The notes under the pieces: model-generated | The model's database searches: none | The model's input: only the letters and a program-made list of their open reading frames with translations | Told to the model about the DNA's origin: nothing | Shown: in pieces, positions 11,597 through 22,000 of the stretch | How the letters are laid out: each line of letters begins with the position of its first letter | How positions within the stretch are numbered: position 1 is the first letter of the stretch | NCBI GenBank assembly: GCA_023212725.1 | Contig: JALBYF010000073.1 | Coordinates: 1 to 64,000 of the forward strand | Direction: 5' to 3' | Length of the DNA stretch: 64,000 nt | Source: Tranzscheliella williamsii | Lineage: Eukaryota; Basidiomycota; Ustilaginomycetes; Ustilaginales; Ustilaginaceae | Translations under genes and position numbers: made by a program

Positions 11597-14500
11597 TCAG
11601 GAGGGGATGGCCCTGTCCAGAGCGCACTTGAAGTCGTCCGCCTGGTCCTCGGACTTTGTCTTGACCCTGTACTGGGTCGGCTTGTCGCCATCGAAGCCGA
11701 GGAAGGAGTTGATGTTCTTGTCCCGCGTCACCTTGAGCGACGGGTAGAGGAGAAAGTTGACTGCGACCTTGCCGTTGGCCTCATTGCGGGCCAGCAGCCT
11801 GTTCTTGCTGGTCTCGCTGTTGGACTTGAGTTTGAGAATACAGACGCCCAGATCCTTCCACGCCTTGGCGCCCGTGTCAAACTTCCAGATCTTGCCGCGT
11901 ACTTCTGCCAGCGACTTCTCCGACTCTTCGCCCTCGCCCTCTCCCAACAGTCCTGACGACTGCGGCGTACTAGGATCCGACTCTCCAGCGTCGTTGGAGG
12001 CCTCTTCCGCAGCTGCTTGTGCAGCCGTGGCCGGACTGGGTGCCGCACTCGAAACGGGCGAAGAGAACGAGAAAGAAGGCGACGGCAAGGATGCTGCGGT
12101 GCCCACGCCGCCGGGAGAAGCGGTCGCTTTCTGCACGCCGTCATCGGGCTTGGCGCCAAGAGCCGATTCGATTTCATAGACGAAACTGAACCGCGGCAAC
12201 GCCGAGACCGCCACGGACTTGATTTCATCTCGGAGCGCCTTGTCTTCGCCTGCCTGTGCCGCGCTGGCAGGCGGAGATGTGAAGGCGAACTTGGGCAGGT
12301 CCTCCTCCGCCTCGGCCAGAGCCTGGGTTTTGGGCGAGGAAGAGCCGGCTCGCGCAGGCGCGGCTGCCGGTACAGACGCTGCTGAAGAAGTCGACGGCAT
12401 TGCTGCCGCCGCTGCCGGCGCGCTTGGCTTGGGCGCCGAGAAGGAGAAGGCCGGAGTAGGCGCCGGAGATGCGCTGCTGCTTGCGGCGGCAACAGGAGAA
12501 AAGCTAAAGCCGGTACTCGGCTTCGGCGCAGACACGGGTGCAGCACAAGGGTTTGGCTTTACGACGGAGAACGAGAATTCCGACGAGACCGGTTTAGCAG
12601 AAACAGCGCTTGCTGAACTGCCGAAGGACAGAGGTGTGACAGTTGGCTTAACCGCCCGGGTGTCCTTTTGTGGCGACTCCGACTCGGTTCCCGGCGAGTC
12701 CGGGGCTTGGTAAGCAGCTGAGAGCGGAGAGGGTTTCTTCGGCTTGGAGGCCGTGTACTGCGGCGGGAATAGGCTAGCCGCAGACACCGACACCGACGCC
12801 GGGGCTGGTGCTTTCTGAGGCGTCGAAGCCAAGCTCGAGCTCGTCGCAGAATCAGTAGTGGCGCTTGTCAGTGAACGTGGTCCGTCCGGCTGCTGCGGCT
12901 GTCGTTGCGGTTCCTTGCCCTGCTCCTGACCTTGGTTCTTGGCTTTTGTGAGCGCTTCTAACCTCCGCTGGACCTCTTCCGTCTTTTGCAACTTGCGAGC
13001 TTCGGCTGAGTTGTTGTCCGAACCGCTGTCATCAGACCGGGGTGTAGTATGTTTGCGAGGTGTCTCCTTCTGCAGCTCCGGAGCGGGTGTTTCCTTCACT
13101 TCCGTCCTAATTTTCGGAGCACTCCTCTCAATGAGGTCTAGCACGGACTGCTTAGGTGGACTGGCCTTCTCTGCAGACTTGTTCGCCTTGCTAACCGCAG
13201 CATCCTTGGCTTTGGCCCGCGTCAGCATGGACGCCCTGGCTGAGCGTGCGGTCGATGGCGCGCTACCTTCGGCACCCGTCTTCTTCTGCAAGCCGCTGAG
13301 AGGCGAAGCCGACTGGTAAGGGTTGACGAGTTCGGGCTTTACCGGTGCACGCACCGGCGGGCTCTCCTTGAGGATGCTCTGAAGTGCGCTAGCCGTTCGC
13401 GTAGGAATCCTGGGCGCGCTTGCAGCAGCCGGTGATGTTGAAGACACGTTCGAAGCAGTAGTAGAGGCAGGTGCAGGCCTCTTCAGGGCAGAAGCGGCCT
13501 GAGGCGTTGACTTCTGCGGGCTTGTGACCTTTTTCGCCAACGCGCTGCTCTGGCTTGCATGTCGCTCAAAGGAAGAGTCAAAGTGCGCCGTCCGGTCAGC
13601 GTCGGAGCCGGTGGATCCTGAAAACCCATTCGAGACGTCAGCAGTGCGGCGACGCTTAGCTTCTTCCGGCCCCGGCTGCGTCTGCATGTCTGCGCTTTCG
13701 ACACTGATGTTTCTCGACACGTTGGGGTCTGTTGTGGATCTCGGAAAGCGGTTGGCCGAAGCTGCGGCCAGCGATCTTGTGGCGGGAGCCAATGTCCTTC
13801 TGCGATTGAGAGACAGCCCGCTCATGCCCGGACCCAGATAGATGGGACGTCTTCTTGCTGTAGTCATAGAAGCAGCTGTTGAGCTCGAGACAGAGGGGCG
13901 AGGTGCCAAGAACGAGTATGCGCTCGAGGAGGCAGTCAGTTTGCTCGAACCTGGATGGAACAATGCGCCGGTCGTTCGCGAGCTCGGGAATGCATGCGGC
14001 GCGAGAGGATTCGGGCGTGGAGGATAGCCCATCTCGGACGGCAGGCGCATGTGGGGTTGATCCGTCCGCACGGGTGAACGTGCAAAACCCGATTCGATGT
14101 CCCGGCCAGCAGCGGTGGATTCTTCGATCAGCCTGATGCAACCCTCGACCTCTACTTCGCTGAGACCATTTTCTCCACCGCGCTGCTTTTCGGCAAAGAA
14201 GCGGGCAAGAAGATCGTAGTTGCGTCCCGCTGGACTAGTATGTGTTGGAGTCCGGCCCGCAGACTGGCCGACGGACGCGGGCGATTGTTCGAACGGATGC
14301 TCCTTGCCAAACTCCGGATACTTGTGTATGCCAGGGGTTAGGAGAACGTCGTCGGCAAGAGGGAGAGGTTGGAAGGGAGCTGCTGCGGGGAGCGGCTGAC
14401 GCAGTCTGTGGACAGATGAGCGAGTAGCGCTAGTTTCGGTGTTAGAAGCACCGGGATTCAGACTGGTCGAAGGCTCAGCTGAAGCTCTCTCTTCGACGTC

Positions 14501-14932
14501 CATCATCTGCTGGTCAGGGTTGTCCGTTCTGCTTCCGCTACTTTGTGAGGGATGAGCCGGTGGAGATTCTTCCTCACTTTCCGATCTTCCACTGGCATCA
14601 TCCTGGCTGTGACTCTCTTGCGTGCCAGCTTCGTCCTCTGCTCCGCCGAAAGCCGCGGACCTGTTCGCCCTGCTGTAGGTGCGGAACGGGCTGATCATCT
14701 GGAAGATCTCGCGGAACATCATGGGCGAGCTTGTCTTGGATGTAGGTGTCTTGGGGCCGGTGCTGAGAGAAGCGACTTGCTTCGATGGTGTCCTCGTATA
14801 GGGAGAGGCTCTGCTGGGTGTCCGTGGTGCAGCGGCGCTGGACAATGTAGCGCCTCGTGATGGGGAGGACTCAACATCGTCATCTGTCCGTGCAGCGGCT
14901 GCTGTTCTTCTCGTGTTTCTGCTGGGTCCCAT
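11597..14932 (-). CDS. Nup2/Nup50-type nucleoporin with Ran-binding domain
   Basis: This is an 1111-residue protein of the nuclear pore basket. The C-terminal 105 residues form a RanBP1-type domain, from about GKIWKFDTGAKAWKDLG near 1006 through NRLLARNEANGKVAVNF to DDFKCALDRAI. That domain binds Ran-GTP during nuclear transport. The middle is Ser/Ala/Pro-rich, with scattered phenylalanine motifs of the form FSFS or FAF (FSFSVVKPNP, FSFSPVAAAS, FSFSAPKPSA, FAFTSP) and very few true FG pairs. Near residue 70 is a hydrophobic, probably helical segment (MMFREIFQMISPFRTYS), which could be amphipathic and membrane- or pore-binding as in Nup1/Nup60. Domain order and length fit fungal Nup2/Nup61. 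A different RanBD basket protein remains possible. The gene is intronless and uses the first ATG. Confidence 0.85.
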   Translation of the reverse strand: MGPSRNTRRTAAAARTDDDVESSPSRGATLSSAAAPRTPSRASPYTRTPSKQVASLSTGPKTPTSKTSSPMMFREIFQMISPFRTYSRANRSAAFGGAEDEAGTQESHSQDDASGRSESEEESPPAHPSQSSGSRTDNPDQQMMDVEERASAEPSTSLNPGASNTETSATRSSVHRLRQPLPAAAPFQPLPLADDVLLTPGIHKYPEFGKEHPFEQSPASVGQSAGRTPTHTSPAGRNYDLLARFFAEKQRGGENGLSEVEVEGCIRLIEESTAAGRDIESGFARSPVRTDQPHMRLPSEMGYPPRPNPLAPHAFPSSRTTGALFHPGSSKLTASSSAYSFLAPRPSVSSSTAASMTTARRRPIYLGPGMSGLSLNRRRTLAPATRSLAAASANRFPRSTTDPNVSRNISVESADMQTQPGPEEAKRRRTADVSNGFSGSTGSDADRTAHFDSSFERHASQSSALAKKVTSPQKSTPQAASALKRPAPASTTASNVSSTSPAAASAPRIPTRTASALQSILKESPPVRAPVKPELVNPYQSASPLSGLQKKTGAEGSAPSTARSARASMLTRAKAKDAAVSKANKSAEKASPPKQSVLDLIERSAPKIRTEVKETPAPELQKETPRKHTTPRSDDSGSDNNSAEARKLQKTEEVQRRLEALTKAKNQGQEQGKEPQRQPQQPDGPRSLTSATTDSATSSSLASTPQKAPAPASVSVSAASLFPPQYTASKPKKPSPLSAAYQAPDSPGTESESPQKDTRAVKPTVTPLSFGSSASAVSAKPVSSEFSFSVVKPNPCAAPVSAPKPSTGFSFSPVAAASSSASPAPTPAFSFSAPKPSAPAAAAAMPSTSSAASVPAAAPARAGSSSPKTQALAEAEEDLPKFAFTSPPASAAQAGEDKALRDEIKSVAVSALPRFSFVYEIESALGAKPDDGVQKATASPGGVGTAASLPSPSFSFSSPVSSAAPSPATAAQAAAEEASNDAGESDPSTPQSSGLLGEGEGEESEKSLAEVRGKIWKFDTGAKAWKDLGVCILKLKSNSETSKNRLLARNEANGKVAVNFLLYPSLKVTRDKNINSFLGFDGDKPTQYRVKTKSEDQADDFKCALDRAIPS

Positions 14933-15855
14933 CGTGAGCAGTGCGGCCGCAGGGCGTCTTGTGCTAGCTAAGGAGCGAGACTAGCCAACTGCCCTTTTCC
15001 GCGACCTATGAAGAGCGGGTGGATTGCTGCAGACTTATGAAGTCTGTATTCCGACGGCGGGCGGGTTCAGCGTGCGCGGTCGCGGAAGGAGTGGTATCTT
15101 CGCCTTATCTTATTGTGTTCGCTGCCATAGGCGCTGTGTTATGAAATGCTGCTCCCAGGTGAAGCCACCGCGGAGGGAAAGGTCAGATAGAGGGGTCCTG
15201 CGTCCTCAGCGAGAGAGGGGAAGAGGGGGTGAGAAGAAGAAAAGTGACAAACAGCCAATTGCCTCACAGGCAGCTGACGATTTCAGTTGGGCGCGTGCCT
15301 ATGTGTAATGCGAATACGACCAGTCCTAATTCAGTCAGCGATTATTGAAACAAGTATTTTACTATTCTTTCGGGCGAGAGTTGGACGCCTCTGGGGCTGC
15401 AAGCCCCGGCTAGGCCCATGCTGCGTCCCAATGCCCCATCACCTCGTCAACCATGACCAGACCGCACAGCTCGTCCACTTCGTAGCGCCGAGGAGAGACG
15501 AAGGCTACCATGAAAATCGTCAGCTGAAGGTGTCGCAGTTCTGAGCACGGCACACCGCGAACATCGCTTTGATGAGAGAATCTTCATAATGTACATACAA
15601 TGATCGCATAGATTCAGTTGTGCTTACACCCTGCCGATCAATTAGGAAGCTCGAGGGGCAATTTCGCAACAGCTGGAAGGGGCCGGAGGTAAGAGGGAGC
15701 AGAGCGGTGATTGCGGCAATGGACCAGCCCCTTGTATACGTAGTGACGGAGCGACGACGTTTGAGTAACAGGAAGGCTAGTTGTCGACACATGCAAGGTA
15801 GCAGCGCAGCGACCTAGGCGGATGGTGTACGAAGAGGACCATGGAGAGGGCAGCA
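14933..15855. other. Intergenic region upstream of nucleoporin gene
   Basis: This stretch of about 920 bases holds the presumed nucleoporin promoter and the 3' UTR of the DUF2408 gene. Short open frames on both strands lack protein-like composition. No repeat or RNA gene was recognised. Confidence 0.6.
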
Positions 15856-18210
15856 TTAGGAGCCATCAGAGGCGGTGCCGAGCGAGCTAGAGAGCGTGTC
15901 GTTGATGGAGGTGGTCTGCATGCCCTGGAGCAAGGCGTCAATGTGCGTGCCAGCGCTCGAGCCCGTGGTCTTTTGGTCCTCCAAGATGCCTGGGGTGGGG
16001 GCGGCCAAGGGAGCCGCACCGACAGGTAGGCGATCTGTGCTGTCTGTCGGAGGCTCACTGGCGGGAACAGCAACAGCCTGTGCGGAGGACAAGCTGCCCG
16101 ACCCCGACCAAGGTGGCGTCGAGCTTGCACTGGCGATGGAAGGCAGCGACGCCAGCTTGGCGTCTGCACTGGAGACCGGCGGAGAGCGCGAGCTGAGCCC
16201 TGTCAGATCTCCGACGCCGTCTCTGAAGTCGCGGCCAATTTTTTGGTTTCGTGCCTGGACCGCATTTGCGGCAGCAGTTGAGCCCGTGACTGTGCCAGAA
16301 GTCGCTACGGAAGCATGGGCATCAGACTCTGTGCCAGCGGACGTTGCATGTTGAACTACGTTTTCTGAAGATGAAATGGGCTTGGAAACGGCGGATGGTG
16401 CGGTTCCCGTTGCCGTAGCGTCACCGACAGGGGCAGCGCGGATCGTTGCCGCACTAGAACTCGCAAGGCTTCCATGCCCTGGCGAAGTGGTAGATTTGGC
16501 AAGAAGAGCTGGCGATGCAGTATCAGAATCTCTTCCAGTTACGTTCGTTGAGCTGGGTTGGCGAGACTGAGCGGCTGAAATTCCTTGCGATGGAGGTGCA
16601 TCAGGCGGCAACATGCCAATTGCAGGTGCGCCTCTTGCCAGTAATGCCTGTCGTACCATCTCCGCCGATACCCCGCCACCGTCCTCGCTATCCGAAGCTG
16701 CCGATTCCGTGTCGGACGGGCTGGCGCTAGAAGCGGTGCCACCGTCCCACACATCCTCATCGTCATCGTCGTCGTCGTCGTCATCCTCGCGGTTGAGCAT
16801 CTCTTCGATGGTCTGTTCCACTTCTTCGTACTGAGCGCGAAGGATGGCTTGACCTTCGGGAACACTACCGTCGCGTCCTAGCCACTTGCGTACTCCGGTA
16901 TCATTGCCATCCTTATCGAGCACTTTGCTTCGCATGTTGTCGATCTGATGCAAAGCCAGACGGTAAGGGTATAGATCCCGCATCGTGAACGGCCCGCCGT
17001 ATTTGCTAACTTCTTTCAGACACTTTGAGACCGTGGAGAGCTTGTTACTGATGGGCATGAGCTCCTCCGAGATCGGCTCCGAGGATGCAACAAGCCGATA
17101 GATGAGACCGTAACATCTCCTCAGCAGGTAGAGGAGGACCAGCTGACCTTCAGGCTGCTTACTCTCGGAGTCCACAAACTTTCCATTAACGCGGAGTCTG
17201 TCAATCTCCTTGAGCGTCACCTGGTAGTTCCATAAATCTGTCTCCCGCAAGGTCCATCGATGCGTCAGGACGAGGTGCTCGAGCCGCGATTTGATCTCTG
17301 TAAGTCGGTCGTAGATGGGTTGCAAGGTCATGGGCACTTGGTCGTTCCGGACCGTGATGTCGTGACAGATCTCGAAGCACTCCTCCAGCAAACCGACCAA
17401 GATGGCTTGGCCAGCCGGAACCGAACTACCTCCCGGACCCAGAAACTTGCCGTCCACACGCTTTGCGTCAATCTTTCGCAACTCTTCTTGCAGCTGTTTG
17501 ATCTCAGCCCTTGCTGATTTCGGCTTGGAGGCAGCGGCGGCGAGCTGCCGTCGAATGGAGATGATTTTTTGATGAATAGGGACCAGCTCGACCGACAATA
17601 CTTTGAGGGAGCCTTCAAGTTTGCGAACCGTCTTTTCGCATGCCTCCAGCTTGCGAGTCATGAGCTTGGTAAGCTGAGGAGGATGCCGACCGCCTTCGCT
17701 GTCTCTCCTAATGATCTCTCGAAGCTCGACTAGCCTAGAACCAAAGGGCTGAAGATCGGCCTCGGTATACACGCCTGACTCCTGCAGATGGTCGAGCAAC
17801 TGCTTCATGCAGCCAAGCTGCGAGAACGTCGCTGGACTTTCGCGACTTCTTCCGATAGTCAAGAAGAAAAGGCTGAGCAAGGAAAAGACATCGTTGAGAG
17901 TAGTGTCGACTCGGTTTGTGTGGAAGAGAGGTGAATCGTCGGTACCTGCTTCGCCAGAACTCTGATCGTGTTGCTGATGATCCGACACGGAGCTGGAAGC
18001 AGAGGTAGCCTGCGCATTGGCCTGGAGCTCGTCACGGACCGCGTTCAGCTTGGTCACCTGCTTGATAACCTGCTGATATAGTTGCTGGACATCATGAGAA
18101 CGGATGAACTCGGAGCTGTCCTTCTTTAACGCCGTAAGACGATTACGAATGTTGATCAAAGCTTCCAGGATAGGAAGCTCCTCGTGTGGGATGCTGGACA
18201 TTCCAGACAT
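15856..18210 (-). CDS. DUF2408 / UPF0662 family protein
   Basis: This is a fungal cytoplasmic protein of the DUF2408 (UPF0662) family, related to S. cerevisiae YPL260W. Its biochemical role is not established. The first ATG is at 18210 (MSGMSSIPHE), giving 784 residues; the frame continues nine bases upstream but only to TTG. Residues about 1-450 are helical and carry two similar halves. Each half contains a motif of the type KFLGPGGSSVPAGQAIL or KWLGRDGSVPEGQAIL, with a third related copy (KFVDSESKQPEGQLVLLYLL) between them. An acidic run of nine Asp follows near residue 473. The last 300 residues are Ser/Ala/Thr-rich and disordered. Family assignment rests on the N-terminal region and the repeated LG..GS.P.GQAIL motif. 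Confidence 0.85.
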   Translation of the reverse strand: MSGMSSIPHEELPILEALINIRNRLTALKKDSSEFIRSHDVQQLYQQVIKQVTKLNAVRDELQANAQATSASSSVSDHQQHDQSSGEAGTDDSPLFHTNRVDTTLNDVFSLLSLFFLTIGRSRESPATFSQLGCMKQLLDHLQESGVYTEADLQPFGSRLVELREIIRRDSEGGRHPPQLTKLMTRKLEACEKTVRKLEGSLKVLSVELVPIHQKIISIRRQLAAAASKPKSARAEIKQLQEELRKIDAKRVDGKFLGPGGSSVPAGQAILVGLLEECFEICHDITVRNDQVPMTLQPIYDRLTEIKSRLEHLVLTHRWTLRETDLWNYQVTLKEIDRLRVNGKFVDSESKQPEGQLVLLYLLRRCYGLIYRLVASSEPISEELMPISNKLSTVSKCLKEVSKYGGPFTMRDLYPYRLALHQIDNMRSKVLDKDGNDTGVRKWLGRDGSVPEGQAILRAQYEEVEQTIEEMLNREDDDDDDDDDEDVWDGGTASSASPSDTESAASDSEDGGGVSAEMVRQALLARGAPAIGMLPPDAPPSQGISAAQSRQPSSTNVTGRDSDTASPALLAKSTTSPGHGSLASSSAATIRAAPVGDATATGTAPSAVSKPISSSENVVQHATSAGTESDAHASVATSGTVTGSTAAANAVQARNQKIGRDFRDGVGDLTGLSSRSPPVSSADAKLASLPSIASASSTPPWSGSGSLSSAQAVAVPASEPPTDSTDRLPVGAAPLAAPTPGILEDQKTTGSSAGTHIDALLQGMQTTSINDTLSSSLGTASDGS

Positions 18211-19035
18211 GGCCGGCAAGCAGCACTATTGCGTGGGACAACTTTGCTACGACCGAGATGACGAGACTTAGTGACAGGAGCAAGAGCTCTGGTGAAAGCA
18301 GATAGCAGCCCAGAGACAGCACGGCTTTATCTATGGATGTTCCCGCTGAATGTGCAGCGCCCTGCGAGGGTAAAGACTTGCGAAATCTAGCTCAGGCGGG
18401 AGTTATGAAGGCTCAGTCGGATGGACGCGGCGGGAATCAGATCTTGATCTGGAGGCTGCACGTCAGGTCGATGATCTCGGGCAAGGGAGCCGCGTAGGGA
18501 GAAATTGTCTACGCAGAGAGCTGCACGAAAACGCGCAAAAGAAGTGACAGCTGGTATGACGGTGATAGAAGTCCACGACGTTAAGTTGCGATGTCGATGG
18601 GATGATGGTGGAAGCATGCACGAGGCTCGAGCGCCAACGTTCTTGAATGATCCACGGCCCGGAAAGCTATCACGCCCCATCTGCGTGCATACAACCACAC
18701 CCTCACGTCCACATCCTCGCGTCCATCCACAAATCAGGTTGATTCTGTTAGATCCGGTGTCACAGAAACTCAGCCGGTGACTATTCAAGAGCTCGCCGAA
18801 ACCAACAAAGCTGTTGTCCCCACTCCGACAAGTCCGAGGACATTAATGCGGGTGCTCCTTCCCCCGTGAATCGATTCTCATGCACAGTCTGTGTTTGAGA
18901 TTGCGACTCAGCTTCCGCCCGTCCGATGCAGCAACCAAGAAGCGGATGAGGCATGCCATTTCCATGGACAAACGGAAATCTATAAGTGCCTGATGCGCGC
19001 ATGGGTAGCTCCACCGGCGGCGGAGTGCGAACCGC
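18211..19035. other. Intergenic region upstream of DUF2408 gene
   Basis: About 825 bases between two minus-strand genes hold the DUF2408 promoter and the ABC transporter 3' UTR. An ATCTAACA octamer (in reverse orientation) is at about 18746. No gene is recognised. Confidence 0.55.
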
Positions 19036-22000
19036 CTATCCACTAGAGGCCTTCTTCTGCTTCTCCTTCTCTCGTCGCTTGGCGTTCTTCTTCCGAGTTT
19101 GCAGCTTCTTTTTGTCATCTTTCGTCAGCGTGTCGCTGTTGGCAAGATCCGAGCCCGAGGGCGAACCTTCCCCAAGGGCCGGTGAGCTGGAAGCACTTGC
19201 CGACTCGGCTTCTTGTGCCGCGTCCGGCTTCAGAAGGTCTCCGTTAGAGCTACCGTTCTTTTGTGTCGGTCGATCGGTAGCTGCGGTGGCTTCGATCTGA
19301 AATGGCTGCTCCACCTCAGAGGTGTGCTTGTCTTCAGATCGACCCGAATCTGGGAGTTGCACCGCCTCGTTCACGCCGTTGGTTTGCACTACATCTGCTC
19401 CGTTCCGCTCCTTCGGGCTCTGCAGAGTCGCAACCGTTTCGACCACCGTTTCATTCTCGAGCGGATTCTGCGGCTCTCCGGTATATTTCGGAGGGACAAC
19501 GCCGAGCATACCAGGCTGAGCGGAATCAGTCTGAGCGGAATCAGTCTGAGCGGATTCAGGGCCGGCAGTGCCATCTGTTGGTCCCGGCGATGGTTGCTGC
19601 TCCAGCTCGGGCTTGACGTCTTGCAACGCGGCAGCGGCTTCCTGCTCTTTCTGCGTCTTGATCTGCTGTTCCCACATTTTGCTGTACATGCCACCTCTGG
19701 CGATCAGGTCCGCATGTGTACCAGCCTCGACCGCCCTGCCGGCATCCATCACGATGATGTTGTCGCAGTTGATAATGGTCGACAAGCGATGAGCAATGGT
19801 CAGGCTTGATCTGCCCTCCATCAGATTGTTGAGCGCCGACTGCAGCTGCCGTTCGGTGTGACTGTCCAGAGCAGATGTGGCCTCATCCAAAAGCAGAATG
19901 GGCGGGTTTTTAAGGATCGTTCGCGCAATTGCAACTCGCTGCTTTTCGCCACCAGAAAGGCGGACACCTCGCTCGCCAACAACGGTGCTGTACGAATCTG
20001 GGAAAGACTGGATCCGATCGTGGATCTGGGCTGCTAGGGCAGCTGCTTCGACAGCTTCGTCCGAGGCTTGCGGGTCGCCATAAAGGATGTTATGACGGAT
20101 GTCGGTGTTGAACAACGACGGTTCCTGCGGAACAACGCCAATGGCACGTCGGAGCGACTTCTGCGTCACCTTGCGGATGTCCTGCCCGTCGATCAAGATG
20201 CGGCCAGAGTGGATGTCGTAGAAGCGGTACAGAAGACGAAGAACGGAAGATTTGCCGGCCCCGGATTCGCCAACCAGAGCTACGCTCGAGTGACGATCAA
20301 TCTTGAAGTTAAGACCCTTGAGAGCTTCCACCTTGCCGTCATACGAGAAGCGAACATCTTGGAACTCGATGATCCCGTCCGTGACGACGAGATCCTGGGC
20401 GCCGGGTTCGTCCTTGATCTCGGTCTGCTCCTCTAGCAATGACATGAGCTTGTCCGTGTCGACGAGGTTCTGCTGGACAACTCGGTAGAGAGTTCCAAGC
20501 ATCGACAAGGGCTGGTAAACCTGTTGAAGATAGGTAACAAAGATGACAAACTCAGAGCTGGAAGCTTCTCCTCGGACGACACGATTTGCGACCTGCATGG
20601 TGGTAAAGAGGGTACCAAAGCCGAGGATGAGAGTCTGTGCCATGTTGAGCATGTTGAGGCTGCTGATGACCTGGAATTCGGCTTGCTGATAATCGCGCAT
20701 GGCGCTTCGGAAACGCTCTGCTTCGTAGGACTCGTTGCTGTAACACTTGACCGTTTCCCAATTCATCAGAACGTCAGCGGAAATAGCTCTGCAGATGGAG
20801 TCCTTGTTGTTCATAGCTCTTCGCAGGTTGGTCCTCCATGTGGTCAGCTGGACGCTGAGCCAGGTGTAGGCAACCATAACAACAAAGAGCGCCAGGCCGA
20901 TAGTTGCGCTGAACATGCGAGTCATATAGATCATGGCGACAAAGATGTCGATGAACACCGGAACAAGGTTGAAGAGCAGATATTGGAAGAAGTTGTTGAT
21001 GGCGCTGCCTCGGTCGAGGATGCGAAGCACCTCGCCGGTCTTCTTCTTGGTGTGAAAGGACATGCTGAGGTTGAGCAAATGCTCAAAAGCCATCATGCTC
21101 ATCATCCGATCCGAGTACTGCTCTACAGGCACCCAAGCAATGTTCTGCAGGACGGTCAGCAGGCTGCCTTGCCCCTGAAGCATCTTGAGGCCGGAGTAGA
21201 GCATGACGTCAAACCAGGGACTTTTGCCGGTAGAAAGATCGTCTACCAGACGTCCGAGCGTGAGAGGAGTAAGTAAGTTGACGAATCGGGCGGCAATGAG
21301 CAGAACCACACAGCCGGCAGCGATGAGCTGCAACTTGAGCGATTTGGATGGCCAGAGGTAAGGGAAGAGAACCTTGATACGGTAGAGAAAGACCTTGAAG
21401 GTCGGAGGTGGAGGTGCGGCGGTGACAGACAAGCCCATCGATGCATTCGGGTCTCGGTTGGGCGTGTGCGTGCCTGAGCCGTTGGCCGTCTTCTTGGCAT
21501 TGGCGGCGGCAGCACCCAGAGCGGCTGGCGGACCGGTGCTATGCCCTGTTGCGCCGTACGAGGTAGAAGCCGAGGGAGCCTGAAGCAGGCCACTTGACTC
21601 TTGTGATCTTGGACCCGAGCGACCGTTGCTGGAAGCTGCAGCCGGATTGACAAGATCAGCAGCGCGCACAAAGCGGACGCGATCCCAAGAAATGGCGACA
21701 ATGAGTACCGGGTAGAGGAGAAGCAGCCGCAGGATGATGAGAGCAAGCTGGGCGATTGTCCAAGGGCTGGTGGAGGGCAGGTCGCGCCTCTGTTTGGGAA
21801 TCATGTACAAGACGAGGAGGACAATGTCGGTGGCAGCGCCAACCAAGACAGACCAAGCGGACTTGCCTCTGCCATAGCTGCCGCGCCCACGGACCTTCTC
21901 CTCCCAAAGGCTGGCAATGATGATGGAACCCCAGGCTACGAGACCGCCAAGCGACTGAATGTCGATTGCCTTCCACAGTTCGAGGTCGGCTTGCCACTCC

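Noticed and set aside
11757..14860. Several plus-strand frames within the nucleoporin gene
   Set aside because: All lie opposite the 1111-codon nucleoporin frame and encode Ala/Gly-rich shadows.
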